DNA from: Rugosimonospora africana
GTDB lineage: Bacteria; Actinomycetota; Actinomycetes; Mycobacteriales; Micromonosporaceae
Length of the DNA stretch: 64,000 nucleotides
NCBI RefSeq assembly: GCF_016862975.1
Contig: NZ_BONZ01000051.1
Span: 1 to 64,000, forward strand
Direction: 5' to 3'
A model generated the notes under the pieces. The model did no database searches. It had not been told where the DNA came from and saw nothing but the letters and a program-made list of their open reading frames with translations. The position numbers and the translations under genes are program-made. The first letter of the stretch is position 1. Every line of letters begins with the position of its first letter. This document shows, in pieces, positions 14,515-24,436 of this stretch.

Positions 14515-15731
14515 CGTACCGGCGGACGCAGCAGGCGCGGCAGGACAGCGGCCAGGGCCGAGAACAGCAGCGCGACGGCCGGCACGCCACCCGACGCCCA
14601 CGCCGCGAACAGGCCGAGCGACGCCAGCTCCGTCCCCAGACTGGCGACCGAGGTGGCCGTGGCCCGGGGGCTCGACGCGATCCGCTCCTGGAGCCTCGCG
14701 TCGACGACGACCAGCACCATCCGGTACAGCGCGTAGAACAGCGCCACGGCGGCCAGCCCGGCCGGCCGGTGCAGCCCGGCGGCCGCCGCCAGCGCCAGTG
14801 CCGATCCGAGCAGGCCGGCGGCCAGCGCCCGGCGCCCCACGCCACCCGCGGCCGAGCCCAGCATGGCGCCCGCCGCACCGGCCAGCGGGATGCTCAGCAC
14901 CGCCACCGGTACCCACGCCTCGGGCACTCCCCAGCCCGCCGCCATCACCGGGAAGTACTCCTCGACGGCGTCCATCCCGCCGAGCGCGGCGACCAGCATC
15001 ACGGCGTTACGCAGCGACGGCCGGGTGAGGGTGTCGACCAGGCCCGTGCGCAGGGTGTGAGCCAGCCGCTTGAGCGGCCCGACCAGAGACCGGTCGGGCC
15101 CGGCGGCGGGAGTGTCCACAGAGGACTGTGGCTCGGCCGGATCCGGTGGCGCCTGGCGCGGCAACCGGAACGCCAGCGCGGCGGTCGCCAGGCACCAGCC
15201 GACGCTGACCCAGCCGACCAGCGGGTACCCGCCGAACGAGAACAACACGCTCGCGCATCCGGCGGCGGGAAGCTGCACGAGCAGGCCGGCCGCCTCGACC
15301 CGGCCGTACACCGTGGGGTAAGACTCCTCGGCTCCGGTCGCGGCGAGCCCGTCGTACAGCAGGGCCTCCACCGTCCCGGAGGTGAGCGCGCCGGCCACGC
15401 CCCAGAGTACGAATCCCCCGGCGAAGCCGGCGAACGACGGGACGAGCAGCCACAGCCCGTACCCGCATGCCTGGAGTACGGCGCCGCCCGCCAGGATGCC
15501 CCGGCGCGAGTACCGGTCGGCCAGCGCCCCGGCGGGTACCTCCGCGACGAAGCCGACCACCGACCAGATCGCGAACAGCGCGGAGATCTGTGCGCCGGTC
15601 AGGCCGGCGTGGGCGAACAGCAGCGCGTAGAGGGCGTACAGCGGAATCGTGTCGGCGAACGCGGTCCAGCCGACGACCAGCCGGGCGAACCGGCGTGCGG
15701 AAGCGGGTACCGGGCGTCAACGTAATCGCAT
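14511..15731 (-). CDS. MFS transporter with in-frame TGA at codon 5
   Basis: From 15716 downward the frame encodes a typical 12-helix major facilitator: helix 1 (FADTIPLYALYALLFAHAG), helix 2 (ISALFAIWSVVGFVAEVPAG) and then the loop A motif GALADRYSRRGILAG. No ATG, GTG or TTG lies in frame before helix 1 except the ATG at 15731. That ATG has a leaderless TAGCAT box 7 nt upstream but reads M-R-L-R and then TGA (15717-15719). The first ordinary downstream start (GTG 15560) would delete the first helix and half of the second. The gene is thus a nonsense mutant, a sequencing error, or starts at a rare codon (CTG, LVVGW). It is coupled by overlap to the downstream acetyltransferase. Confidence 0.6.
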
Positions 15732-15738
15732 GAGCCGG

Positions 15739-15744
15739 ATGCTA
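15739..15744 (-). promoter_or_regulatory. -10 box of a leaderless promoter (TAGCAT)
   Basis: On the minus strand TAGCAT ends 7 nt before the ATG at 15731, the same geometry as other leaderless genes here. This supports that ATG as the intended MFS start. Confidence 0.5.
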
Positions 15745-15786
15745 TGCGCGCGCCGCCGGCCGGTCCAACCGTTTACCGCGAACGTG

Positions 15787-17301
15787 TCAGTCGGTCAGCT
15801 GGCCGGCCGGCCGGCGGGGCATCAGCAGCACGGTCGCCGCGCCCACCACCGCGACGATGACCAGCCCGACGAACACGTGGTGGGTGGCCTCGTACAGGCT
15901 GGACTTCAGGTATTCCGCCACCTCGGACGGCTGTCCCCCGCTACCCAGCACGAGGCTGGTGGCGTCGCTGCCGCTGGGCAGCCTGCCGGACAGCGCCGCC
16001 GGCGGGTGCGACAGCCGGTCTTCCAGCGTGGAGTTGGCGATCGCGCCGAACACCGCCGCGCCCAGCGCGCTGCCCATCGAGCGGAAGAACATGTTGGTAC
16101 CGGTGACCACGCCGCGCCGGTCCCAGCCCACCACGGACTGCACGGCTACCAGCGTCGGGCTGGCGACGAGCCCGAGCCCGACGCCGATGACGAAGCAGGC
16201 CGCGGAGACACTGGCCACGTTGGTGTCCTGGGACAGCAGCAGGCACATCACCGTGCCGATGACGATGACCACGCCGCCGATCAGCGAGGTGTCGCGGAAA
16301 CCGATGCGCAGGTAGATCCGGCCGGACAGGGAGGCGGCCAGCGGCCAGCCGACGGTCAGCGCGGCGAGGACGAACCCGGCGACGACCGCGCCCACCCCGA
16401 GGACTCCCTGGGCGAAGTTCGGCACGTACGAACTCAGCCCGATCAGCAGCGCCCCCACGATGAACGAGGCGAGGTTGCCGCCGACCAGGGTCCGCTGGCG
16501 GAACACCCACAGCGGCAGCACCGGCTCGGCCGCCTTCCGCTCGACGGCGATGAACGCGATCAGCATGGCCGCGCCGGCCGCGAAGATGAGCACGCTGGGC
16601 GCCGACAGCCAGGCCCAACTCGTGCCGCCCTGCAGGGTGGCCAGGATGACCAGCGAGCACCCGCCGATCAGCAGCGCCGCGCCGGTGTAGTCGATGCGGT
16701 GCGCGCGACGGGTGATCTGCTCGTGCAGGTGCCGGGCGAGCATCCACGCCGCGGCCAGGCCGAGCGGCAGGTTCACGAAGAAGATCCAGCGCCAGGACAG
16801 GTACTGGGCGAAGACACCACCGAGTGTCGGCCCGAGCACCGACGCCGCGCCCCAGACACCGGCGACGTAGCCCTGCACCTTGGCGCGTTCCTTCACCGAG
16901 TACAGGTCGCCGACGATCGTCATGCTGATCGGCTGTACCGCGCCCGCGCCGATGCCCTGCACCGCCCGGAACAGGATCAGGCTGAGCATGTTCCAGGCTG
17001 CCCCGCACAGCACGGAGCCGGCGAGGAACACGGCGATGCCGAAGAACATGACCGGCTTGCGGCCGACCACGTCGGCGAGCTTGCCGTACAGCGGGACGGT
17101 CACCGCCTGGGTCAGCAGGTACACGGAGAAGAGCCAGGGGAAGTGGGCGAACCCACCGAGATCCCGGACGATCGAGGGCACCGCGGTGGCGATGATGGTG
17201 CTGTCCAGCGCCACCAACCCGGTGGACAGCATCACCGAGATGAGCACCGGGCCCCGCTCGGACCGGAATCCCACTCCGACGGTCTGCGTCTGGCCCACCA
17301 T
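15787..17301 (-). CDS. DHA2-family (EmrB/QacA-type) 14-helix drug exporter
   Basis: The product has 504 residues and about 14 hydrophobic segments. The first helix is LISVMLSTGLVALDSTIIATAVPSI, with the LDxTIVNVALP-like motif D1 typical of 14-helix drug:proton antiporters. Loop motif A is GKLADVVGRKPVMFFG and motif C is GPTLGGVFAQYLSWRWIFFVNLP. It probably exports hydrophobic drugs or secondary metabolites using the proton gradient. The ATG at 17301 is preferred, with AGGAAGG 7 nt upstream. No regulator gene adjoins it. Confidence 0.85.
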   Translation of the reverse strand: MVGQTQTVGVGFRSERGPVLISVMLSTGLVALDSTIIATAVPSIVRDLGGFAHFPWLFSVYLLTQAVTVPLYGKLADVVGRKPVMFFGIAVFLAGSVLCGAAWNMLSLILFRAVQGIGAGAVQPISMTIVGDLYSVKERAKVQGYVAGVWGAASVLGPTLGGVFAQYLSWRWIFFVNLPLGLAAAWMLARHLHEQITRRAHRIDYTGAALLIGGCSLVILATLQGGTSWAWLSAPSVLIFAAGAAMLIAFIAVERKAAEPVLPLWVFRQRTLVGGNLASFIVGALLIGLSSYVPNFAQGVLGVGAVVAGFVLAALTVGWPLAASLSGRIYLRIGFRDTSLIGGVVIVIGTVMCLLLSQDTNVASVSAACFVIGVGLGLVASPTLVAVQSVVGWDRRGVVTGTNMFFRSMGSALGAAVFGAIANSTLEDRLSHPPAALSGRLPSGSDATSLVLGSGGQPSEVAEYLKSSLYEATHHVFVGLVIVAVVGAATVLLMPRRPAGQLTD

Positions 17302-17499
17302 CACGCTGCCTTCCTCGGGGCCGGGTACACCTGAACGCACCGATCATGCCCGACCACGGCGCGGGATTCGGCGCGTCGTGTCCTTGCTCACGGTCAGGGC
17401 GAACAGTGCTAGTCGGTACTTACCGACCCGTTCCGGCCGGCGGCCGGTCGCACCGGGGCGCGTTCGGCCGATCCCACCGGACTGAACGGCGGGCGGGCA

Positions 17500-17505
17500 T
17501 AGGGT
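17500..17505 (+). promoter_or_regulatory. -10 box of a leaderless promoter (TAGGGT)
   Basis: TAGGGT ends 6 nt before the ATG at 17512; no Shine-Dalgarno is present. Confidence 0.6.
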
Positions 17506-17511
17506 CGGGGA

Positions 17512-18252
17512 ATGCGGTTGACCGTACTCGGCAGTTGTGGCGCCTGGCCGTCAGCTGGCCAGGCGTGCAGCGGATACCTGGTGGAGCAGGACGGGTTCCG
17601 GCTGGTCGTGGACCTCGGCTACGCGACCGTGCCCCGGCTGCTGGCGCACGTACCGGCCGAGCTGGTGGACGCCGTGTTCATCACCCACGGCCACCCCGAC
17701 CACTGCGCGGACCTGAATCCGCTGTTGCGGGCGCGGCACCTGCGCGACGACAAGCCGGCGCTGCTGCCGGTGTACGCGTTGCCCGGCGCGCTGGACGCCG
17801 TCCTCGCGCTGGACCGTCCGGGGATGCTGGACGACGCGTACGTCCTGCATGAGTTCACCGCCGGCGACCGGCTAAAGTTCGGCCCGTTCCGCGCGGACAC
17901 CCGGCTGCTGCCGCACTGGGTGCCCAACGCTGGCGTACGGCTGTCGGCCGGCGGGCGGACGCTGGCGTACACCGGCGACACCGGGCCGAGCAGCGAAGTG
18001 GTGGAGCTGGGCCGCGACGCAGACCTGCTGCTGGCCGAGGCCACGTTCGCCGACCGCGTGCCGGAGGACTCGCGGTCCGACCTGAGCAGCGCCGACCAGG
18101 CGGCCCGGCAGGCAACCGCCGCCGGAGCGGGACGGCTCGCCCTGACCCACCTGTGGCCGGGTGCCGACCCCGAGGCCGCCCTTGCCGCGGCACGCGAGCG
18201 GTACGACGGCGAGGTGGACATCGCCACCGGCGGCCTGGTCATCGACCTCTGA
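17512..18252 (+). CDS. MBL-fold metallo-hydrolase (RNase Z-like group)
   Basis: A 246-residue metallo-beta-lactamase-fold protein. The metal motif HxHxDH is present as THGHPDHCADLNPLL near residue 63. A further His lies in LLPHWVPNAG, the Asp in TLAYTGDTGPSSE and the last His in GRLALTHLWPG, so the dinuclear zinc site is complete. The N-terminus LTVLGSCGAWPSAGQACSGYLV is typical of the RNase Z / ElaC-like branch. The family cuts phosphodiester or ester bonds; whether this one acts on RNA is not shown. It is separated from a convergent gene by a strong hairpin. Confidence 0.82.
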   Translation: MRLTVLGSCGAWPSAGQACSGYLVEQDGFRLVVDLGYATVPRLLAHVPAELVDAVFITHGHPDHCADLNPLLRARHLRDDKPALLPVYALPGALDAVLALDRPGMLDDAYVLHEFTAGDRLKFGPFRADTRLLPHWVPNAGVRLSAGGRTLAYTGDTGPSSEVVELGRDADLLLAEATFADRVPEDSRSDLSSADQAARQATAAGAGRLALTHLWPGADPEAALAAARERYDGEVDIATGGLVIDL

Positions 18253-18291
18253 GGCGCCGCCGGTCCCGGAGCGACGGGCGCGGCCGGCGCG

Positions 18292-18357
18292 CCTTGCTCT
18301 GCCCACCCGGGGGCGCGACCGCGCGCAGGCGCATCACGCGGGGTGGGCAGAGCAAGG
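18292..18357. terminator. long hairpin between convergent genes
   Basis: CCTTGCTCTGCCCACCC (18292-18308) pairs perfectly over 17 bp with 18341-18357 across a 32-nt loop. It sits between the MBL gene end and the opposing gene end, so it probably terminates both. Its arm resembles the arm of the hairpin at 36235-36303. Confidence 0.65.
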
Positions 18358-18435
18358 GCGAGTGGGCTGGACAGCGGGTGCACGTCCGGGAGGCAGGCGG
18401 TGCCTCGACCGGTCAGGTCCCCGCCGTCACGGCCG

Positions 18436-18915
18436 TCATGCCTGGGCGGCCTCGGGCGCGGGTGCGATCGCCGCGGCCGGCGATCCCTCGACGGAGGCCG
18501 GTACGACGGCCAGCAGCTGGTCGAACTCGTTGCGCCAGTACCGGTGGATGTTCAGCCGGGTCGGCTTGGTGCTGCTCGGCAGCTGAACGTGCATCGAGCT
18601 CCACACCGTGGCCCGCTTCACCCGGGTGACCGGGAAAGCGTTGCGGGGGAACGAGAAGACCACATCGCCGGGCCGGTTGGTGAACCGGTTGGCGGAGTTG
18701 ATGACGACCGAGGTGTTCGTCAGCGTGACGAAGTAGAACTTCCGGGTCAGCGCGACGATGAGGCCGAGGAACGGCACCTCGTCGAAGAGCGAGTTGAGCC
18801 ACGGGCTCGGGCCGGTCTCGCAGTGCACGCTGGCGATGAACGTCTCTCCGGGGGGCGCGACACTCATCAGCTTTTCAATGACCTGTTGCTTTTGTTTCGC
18901 TCGGCGAATTGCCAT
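18436..18915 (-). CDS. uncharacterised 159-residue protein, possible PH-like fold
   Basis: I do not recognise this family. The N-terminus is basic and polar (MAIRRAKQKQQVIEKLM). Alternating hydrophobic strands follow (ETFIASVHCETG, FYFVTLTNTSVVINSAN, DVVFSFPRNAFPVTRVK, VWSSMHVQLP) of the sort seen in bacterial PH-like domains that respond to membranes or stress. The tail is Ala/Pro-rich. No signal peptide and no transmembrane helix is evident; FLGLIVALTRKFYFV is the most hydrophobic part. The start ATG at 18915 follows AGGTGA at good spacing; an in-frame GTG lies at 18930. Confidence 0.6.
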   Translation of the reverse strand: MAIRRAKQKQQVIEKLMSVAPPGETFIASVHCETGPSPWLNSLFDEVPFLGLIVALTRKFYFVTLTNTSVVINSANRFTNRPGDVVFSFPRNAFPVTRVKRATVWSSMHVQLPSSTKPTRLNIHRYWRNEFDQLLAVVPASVEGSPAAAIAPAPEAAQA

Positions 18916-19058
18916 AGATTCACCTGTCACCAGTCGGTCACCGCATCCACAGCGGTGAAATCGGCCGAGGCTAGCATGATGATCGCTCGCTGTGTAAACC
19001 GCCGAACGGCCGAACCGGCTCCGCTATCGTTCCATTGGCCGCGCCATGACGGCCCGGG

Positions 19059-19274
19059 TCAGCCCTGCGACGAGGACGCTCCGGCGCGGCGTACCCAGCG
19101 ACTGCCGAGCAGCACCAGGACCAGGCCGACCACCGCCACGACCGGACCGATCACCGCCCACATCGTCTTGCCGCTCATCGCGCTGCCGCCCATGACGTCG
19201 AAGCCCTGCAACGCCCAGACCAGACCGGTCAGCACCAGCAGCACACCCAGGACGACCGAAACCCAACCCTTCAT
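19059..19274 (-). CDS. small two-helix membrane protein
   Basis: The 71-residue product has two transmembrane helices (VSVVLGVLLVLTGLVWALQGF and WAVIGPVVAVVGLVLVLLGS) joined by a short Gly/Ser/Met loop, and a basic C-terminal tail. This layout is common in short hypothetical actinobacterial membrane proteins. The ATG at 19274 is preceded by GGAGG at 7 nt. Function unknown. Confidence 0.7.
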   Translation of the reverse strand: MKGWVSVVLGVLLVLTGLVWALQGFDVMGGSAMSGKTMWAVIGPVVAVVGLVLVLLGSRWVRRAGASSSQG

Positions 19275-19339
19275 CGGGTTGCCTCCTCGCAGACCGGCGG
19301 ACAGGGTCATTCCCCAGCAATCCTCACGTCCGCCGGTCC

Positions 19340-19420
19340 CGAACGGTTCAGTCTGTCCCGAACGATTCAGTCACCCGGGCGTCAAATGAACGTCGCCACG
19401 GAACACCGCCACGGAACACC
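19340..19420. repeat. two short tandem repeats in an intergenic gap
   Basis: A 19-bp unit containing CCCGAACGRTTCAGTC occurs twice in the 19338-19374 region. A perfect 13-bp unit, GCCACGGAACACC, occurs twice at 19395-19407 and 19408-19420. The gap (19275-19438) also has to hold the promoter of the small membrane protein. Confidence 0.5.
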
Positions 19421-19438
19421 GCCATGACCGGCCGGCGG

Positions 19439-20662
19439 TCAGCTCACCGGCCACCACGCCTGCCCCGCGGGGATGTCCTTGACGAACACGATCCCGTCAT
19501 TGCTCGCCAACCGGGCCGGGTCCAGCGGAGAGTAGCCGAACCAGGCGGACTCGCGGGGGGCCGGCGTCGCGTCGCCGAGGACGGCGGCCAGCCGGCGGGC
19601 GTCCACGACGTACCGGTCCTCTCCCAGCGCGTACAGGAGCCCTTCGATGGTGTCCGCGGGTGGCGCGTGCACACCGCGATGCCGGATCGTGCCGAGGGCC
19701 GTGGCCAGGAACGCGTAGTCCTCGCCCAGCCGGGCGCTGACGATCGCCCCGGCGCTCCACCACTCCAGCGGCAGGTCACCCATCCGCATCGTGCTCGGGT
19801 CCCGCGCCAGATGCGCGTTGTGGGCGTGCACCAGCGCCGGGCCCCGCTCGGCGATGGCGAGCAGGTTGGCCGCCATCATCGAAGCCCGCAGGGCCAGCAG
19901 CCACCGCATTCGTGCCGGTGACGGGTCGGCCAGCCAGCGGTGGTAGCCCAGCAGCCCGGTGGCGGTACGACCGTAGAGGCGTGCCCGGTCCCAGTCGTCG
20001 CGCGAGGACACCGCGACCAGGTGTGGCGTCTGAGTGTCGAACAGGGTCACCAGGTCGTCGGCGAGCAGCCGCAACTGTTCGGCCTCGGGCGTGCGCCCCA
20101 CGGACCGGGACGGGTCCATCATCGCGGCGGGATCGGTCCACCGGTCGTCGGCGCCGAGCAGGCGGTCGAGCGTTTCCGCGGTGCACGGCAGCAGGCCGGC
20201 GTCGACCCGGGCGATGAGGTACGCGTGGAGTGCGGTGAGGGCCTGCCTCGGGCTCGCGGCGGCGGTGATCTCCAGCGGGCCGTCGAAGCCGGCGAAGCGC
20301 AGCCGATGCGACGCGGGCCGCCCGTGGTTGTACGCCCGCATCCAGCTCACCAGCTCGCGGTTGGCCGCGGACGCGCCGAACCCGTGGCTGAAGCCGCGCT
20401 CCATGACCTCGTCGAGGGTGCCCGTACCCGAGGTGACGTAGTCGTCCACGATCAGGCCCATCAGGCAGTCGCTCTCGATCGCGATCGTCTGGTAGCCGTC
20501 CCGCTCGACGAGTTGCCGGAAGAGTTCGTTGCGCAGGTCGAGCGGGACGTTCTCGCCGTAGCTGGGCTCGCCCAGGGCGAGCAGCCGCGGCCGGGCCGGA
20601 AGCAGCCCCATGACAGAGGCAGCCTCAACGACCTGGACCGCATCGTGGATATCGGTAGTCAT
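19439..20662 (-). CDS. erythromycin-esterase-family protein
   Basis: The 407-residue product matches the Ere-like family. LLALGEPSYGENVPLDLRNE carries the conserved GE and the Glu/Arg face of the active site, followed by TIAIESD. VHAHNAHLAR (AHNxH) lies in the second half, and GIVFVKDIPAGQ ends the protein. Characterised members (EreA/EreB) hydrolyse the macrolactone ring; many relatives act on unknown esters, so macrolide resistance is possible but unproven. The reference motif GE(P/A)xHG has Tyr in place of His here (GEPSYGE), which may affect catalysis. The start ATG is at 20662, immediately beside a palindrome shared with the divergent MerR-type gene. Confidence 0.78.
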   Translation of the reverse strand: MTTDIHDAVQVVEAASVMGLLPARPRLLALGEPSYGENVPLDLRNELFRQLVERDGYQTIAIESDCLMGLIVDDYVTSGTGTLDEVMERGFSHGFGASAANRELVSWMRAYNHGRPASHRLRFAGFDGPLEITAAASPRQALTALHAYLIARVDAGLLPCTAETLDRLLGADDRWTDPAAMMDPSRSVGRTPEAEQLRLLADDLVTLFDTQTPHLVAVSSRDDWDRARLYGRTATGLLGYHRWLADPSPARMRWLLALRASMMAANLLAIAERGPALVHAHNAHLARDPSTMRMGDLPLEWWSAGAIVSARLGEDYAFLATALGTIRHRGVHAPPADTIEGLLYALGEDRYVVDARRLAAVLGDATPAPRESAWFGYSPLDPARLASNDGIVFVKDIPAGQAWWPVS

Positions 20663-20667
20663 ACCCC

Positions 20668-20683
20668 TCAACGGTATCGTTGA
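20668..20683. promoter_or_regulatory. palindromic operator between esterase and MerR-type regulator
   Basis: TCAACGGTATCGTTGA is a perfect 6+4+6 inverted repeat. It lies 6 nt upstream of the esterase ATG and 39 nt upstream of the regulator start, over the likely minus-strand -10 region (TACCGT). It is the best candidate site for the neighbouring regulator. Confidence 0.5.
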
Positions 20684-20721
20684 ACTGTCGTTTGAAACTT
20701 ATCCCCGATATCGGCAGGACA

Positions 20722-21468
20722 GTGGCGCGAAACCTTCAAAGCGGTGGGCAGCTCAGGCCGGTTGACCTGGCGCGCCGGCACGGCCTGTCCACGCAGGCTG
20801 TCAGGAACTACGAGGCGGCCGGCATCCTTCCGGACGCCGAACGCAGCGCGCACGGCTACCGCACGTACACGCCGCTGCACGGGAACGCGCTGCGCGCGTT
20901 CCTCGCCCTGGTGCCCGGGCACGGCCACCGGACGGCCGCGTCGGTCATGCGGGCGATCAACCGGGACGCGACCGAGCACGCGCTCGCGATCATCGACGAA
21001 AGTCACGCCCAGCTTCTCGAGGACCGCCGCACGCTCCGGGCCGTCGAAGCGGCGCTCGGCGACCTCGGCCCGGTACCGCAGGAACGCGGCGACACCTTCG
21101 TCGGCCCGCTGGCCGGAAGGCTCGGCATCCGCCCGGCCACCCTGCGCAAGTGGGAACGCGCCGGCCTGGTCCAGCCGCGCCGCGACCCGCACACGGGCTA
21201 CCGGGTCTACAGTGCGGCCGACGTGCGCGACACCCTGCTCATCCACCAGCTCAGGCGGGGTGGCTACCGGCTGGGGCAGATCGCCCCGCTGATCGTCCAG
21301 GTCCGCTCCGCCGGGGGCGTCGCACCCCTCGCATCGATGCTGGACGACTGGCGCGCCCGCCTGTCGGCCCGCGGCCACGCCATGCTCGCCGGCGCCGCGG
21401 CACTGGACGCCTACCTCGGCTGCCGGCCGGACTCCGCCCGGAGACCGGCCGGCGGCCAGGTGAGCTAG
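20722..21468 (+). CDS. MerR-type regulator with two helix-turn-helix domains
   Basis: The ~248-residue protein contains two MerR winged-helix motifs. The first, residues ~10-50, is PVDLARRHGLSTQAVRNYEA followed by GYRTYTP. The second, residues ~120-165, is GPLAGRLGIRPATLRKWERA followed by GYRVYSAADV. In MerR proteins each motif is helix-turn-helix plus wing; here both are on one chain, which may allow binding without ordinary dimerisation. The C-terminal part (~80 residues) has no Cys pattern for metal sensing. The GTG at 20722 is assumed; TTG starts exist upstream at 20680. It is divergent from the esterase, so it probably controls that gene and itself. Confidence 0.75.
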   Translation: MARNLQSGGQLRPVDLARRHGLSTQAVRNYEAAGILPDAERSAHGYRTYTPLHGNALRAFLALVPGHGHRTAASVMRAINRDATEHALAIIDESHAQLLEDRRTLRAVEAALGDLGPVPQERGDTFVGPLAGRLGIRPATLRKWERAGLVQPRRDPHTGYRVYSAADVRDTLLIHQLRRGGYRLGQIAPLIVQVRSAGGVAPLASMLDDWRARLSARGHAMLAGAAALDAYLGCRPDSARRPAGGQVS

Positions 21469-21473
21469 GCAAG

Positions 21474-23134
<1,661 letters not shown>

Positions 23135-23135
<1 letters not shown>

Positions 23136-24367
23136 CAAGCCTCCACCTTCTGCCCCTTGCCGATGACGACGACGCCACGGTCGGTCACCTTGTACCGTTC
23201 CCGGTCCCGTTCCAGGTCCACACCGATCTCACACCCTTCGGGGACCACGACGTTCTTGTCGATGATGGCGTTGCGCACCACCGCGTGACGGCCGATGTCC
23301 ACGCCCTCCATCACCACCGAACCCTCGACGTGCGCCCAGGAGTGCACCCGCACATTGGGCGAGATGACCGAGTTCTCCACCAGCGAGCCGGAGACCACCA
23401 CGCCGGGCGAAATCATGGAACCCACCGCCCGCCCGACCCGCTCCTGCCAGCCGTGCACGAACTTGGCCGGCGGCCACGGCCCGTGTCCAGTCAGGATCGG
23501 CCAGTCGGAGTTGTACAGGTTGAAGACCGGATGGATGGAGATGAGGTCCATATGGGCCTCATAGTACGAATCCAGGGTTCCCACGTCCCGCCAGTACCCG
23601 CGATCGCGATCGGTACTCCCCGGCACCTGGTTGTCCCGGAAGTCGTACACATTGGCCTCGCCCCGCTCGACGAACGCCGGAATGATATTGCCCCCCATGT
23701 CGTGCCGGCTGCGCGGGTCCTTCGCGTCCCGGGTGACCGCGTCGATCAGCTCCCGCGCGGTGAACACGTAGTTGCCCATCGACGCGTAGATCTCATCCGG
23801 CGCGTCGGGCAGCCCGGTGGCGTCGGTCGGCTTCTCGCGGAACGCCCGGATGCGCCGGCCGTCCTCGCCCACGTCGATCACGCCGAACTGGTCGGCCTGG
23901 GACAGCGGCTGGCGGATGCCGGCCACCGTGACCGCCGCGCCGGACTCGATGTGCGCGGCCAGCATCTGCTCCGGATCCATCCGGTAGATGTGGTCGGCGC
24001 CGAAGACCAGCACGTAGTCCGGCGACGCGTCGTAGACGAGGTTGAGGCTCTGGTAGATGGCGTCGGCCGAGCCGGCGAACCACTGCGGGCCCAGCCGCTG
24101 CTGCGCCGGGACCGGGGCCACGTAGTTGCCCAGCAACGTGGACATCCGCCAGGTCATCGTCACGTGCCGGTCGAGCGAGTGCGACTTGTACTGGGTCAGC
24201 ACCACGATCTTCAGGTACCCGGCGTTGGCGAGGTTGGACAGGACGAAGTCGATCATTCGGTAGATCCCGCCGAACGGGACGGCGGGCTTGGCACGATCGG
24301 CGGTCAGCGGCATCAGGCGTTTTCCCTCGCCGCCCGCCAACACGATGGCGAGCACCTTGCTACCCAT
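23135..24367 (-). CDS. glgC: glucose-1-phosphate adenylyltransferase
   Basis: The 410-residue product is ADP-glucose pyrophosphorylase. The nucleotide loop is [14 protein letters not shown] with [10 protein letters not shown] after it. The segment [11 protein letters not shown] carries the catalytic Asp. [14 protein letters not shown] and the C-terminal left-handed beta-helix ([20 protein letters not shown]) complete the family pattern. It makes ADP-glucose for glucan or maltose-1-phosphate synthesis. The start ATG at 24367 has TAGCGT 6 nt upstream and no Shine-Dalgarno. It is divergent from glgM with 69 bp between starts and coupled to pgm downstream. Confidence 0.95.
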
Positions 24368-24373
24368 GACAGG

Positions 24374-24379
24374 ACGCTA
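24374..24379 (-). promoter_or_regulatory. -10 box of a leaderless promoter for glgC (TAGCGT)
   Basis: On the minus strand TAGCGT ends 6 nt before the glgC ATG. Confidence 0.6.
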
Positions 24380-24424
24380 ACCACCAGTCCGGCTCCGCGC
24401 CAGTGCAGAGCGCCGATACGGGAC

Positions 24425-24430
24425 TAGGGT
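24425..24430 (+). promoter_or_regulatory. -10 box of a leaderless promoter for glgM (TAGGGT)
   Basis: TAGGGT ends 6 nt before the glgM ATG at 24437. With the opposing glgC box it defines a compact 69-bp divergent promoter. Confidence 0.6.
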
Positions 24431-24436
24431 GCGTCC

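Noticed and set aside
15717-15719. TGA as selenocysteine codon in the MFS gene
   Set aside because: There is no selenocysteine precedent in this family, no downstream SECIS-like hairpin was seen, and it lies before the first helix.
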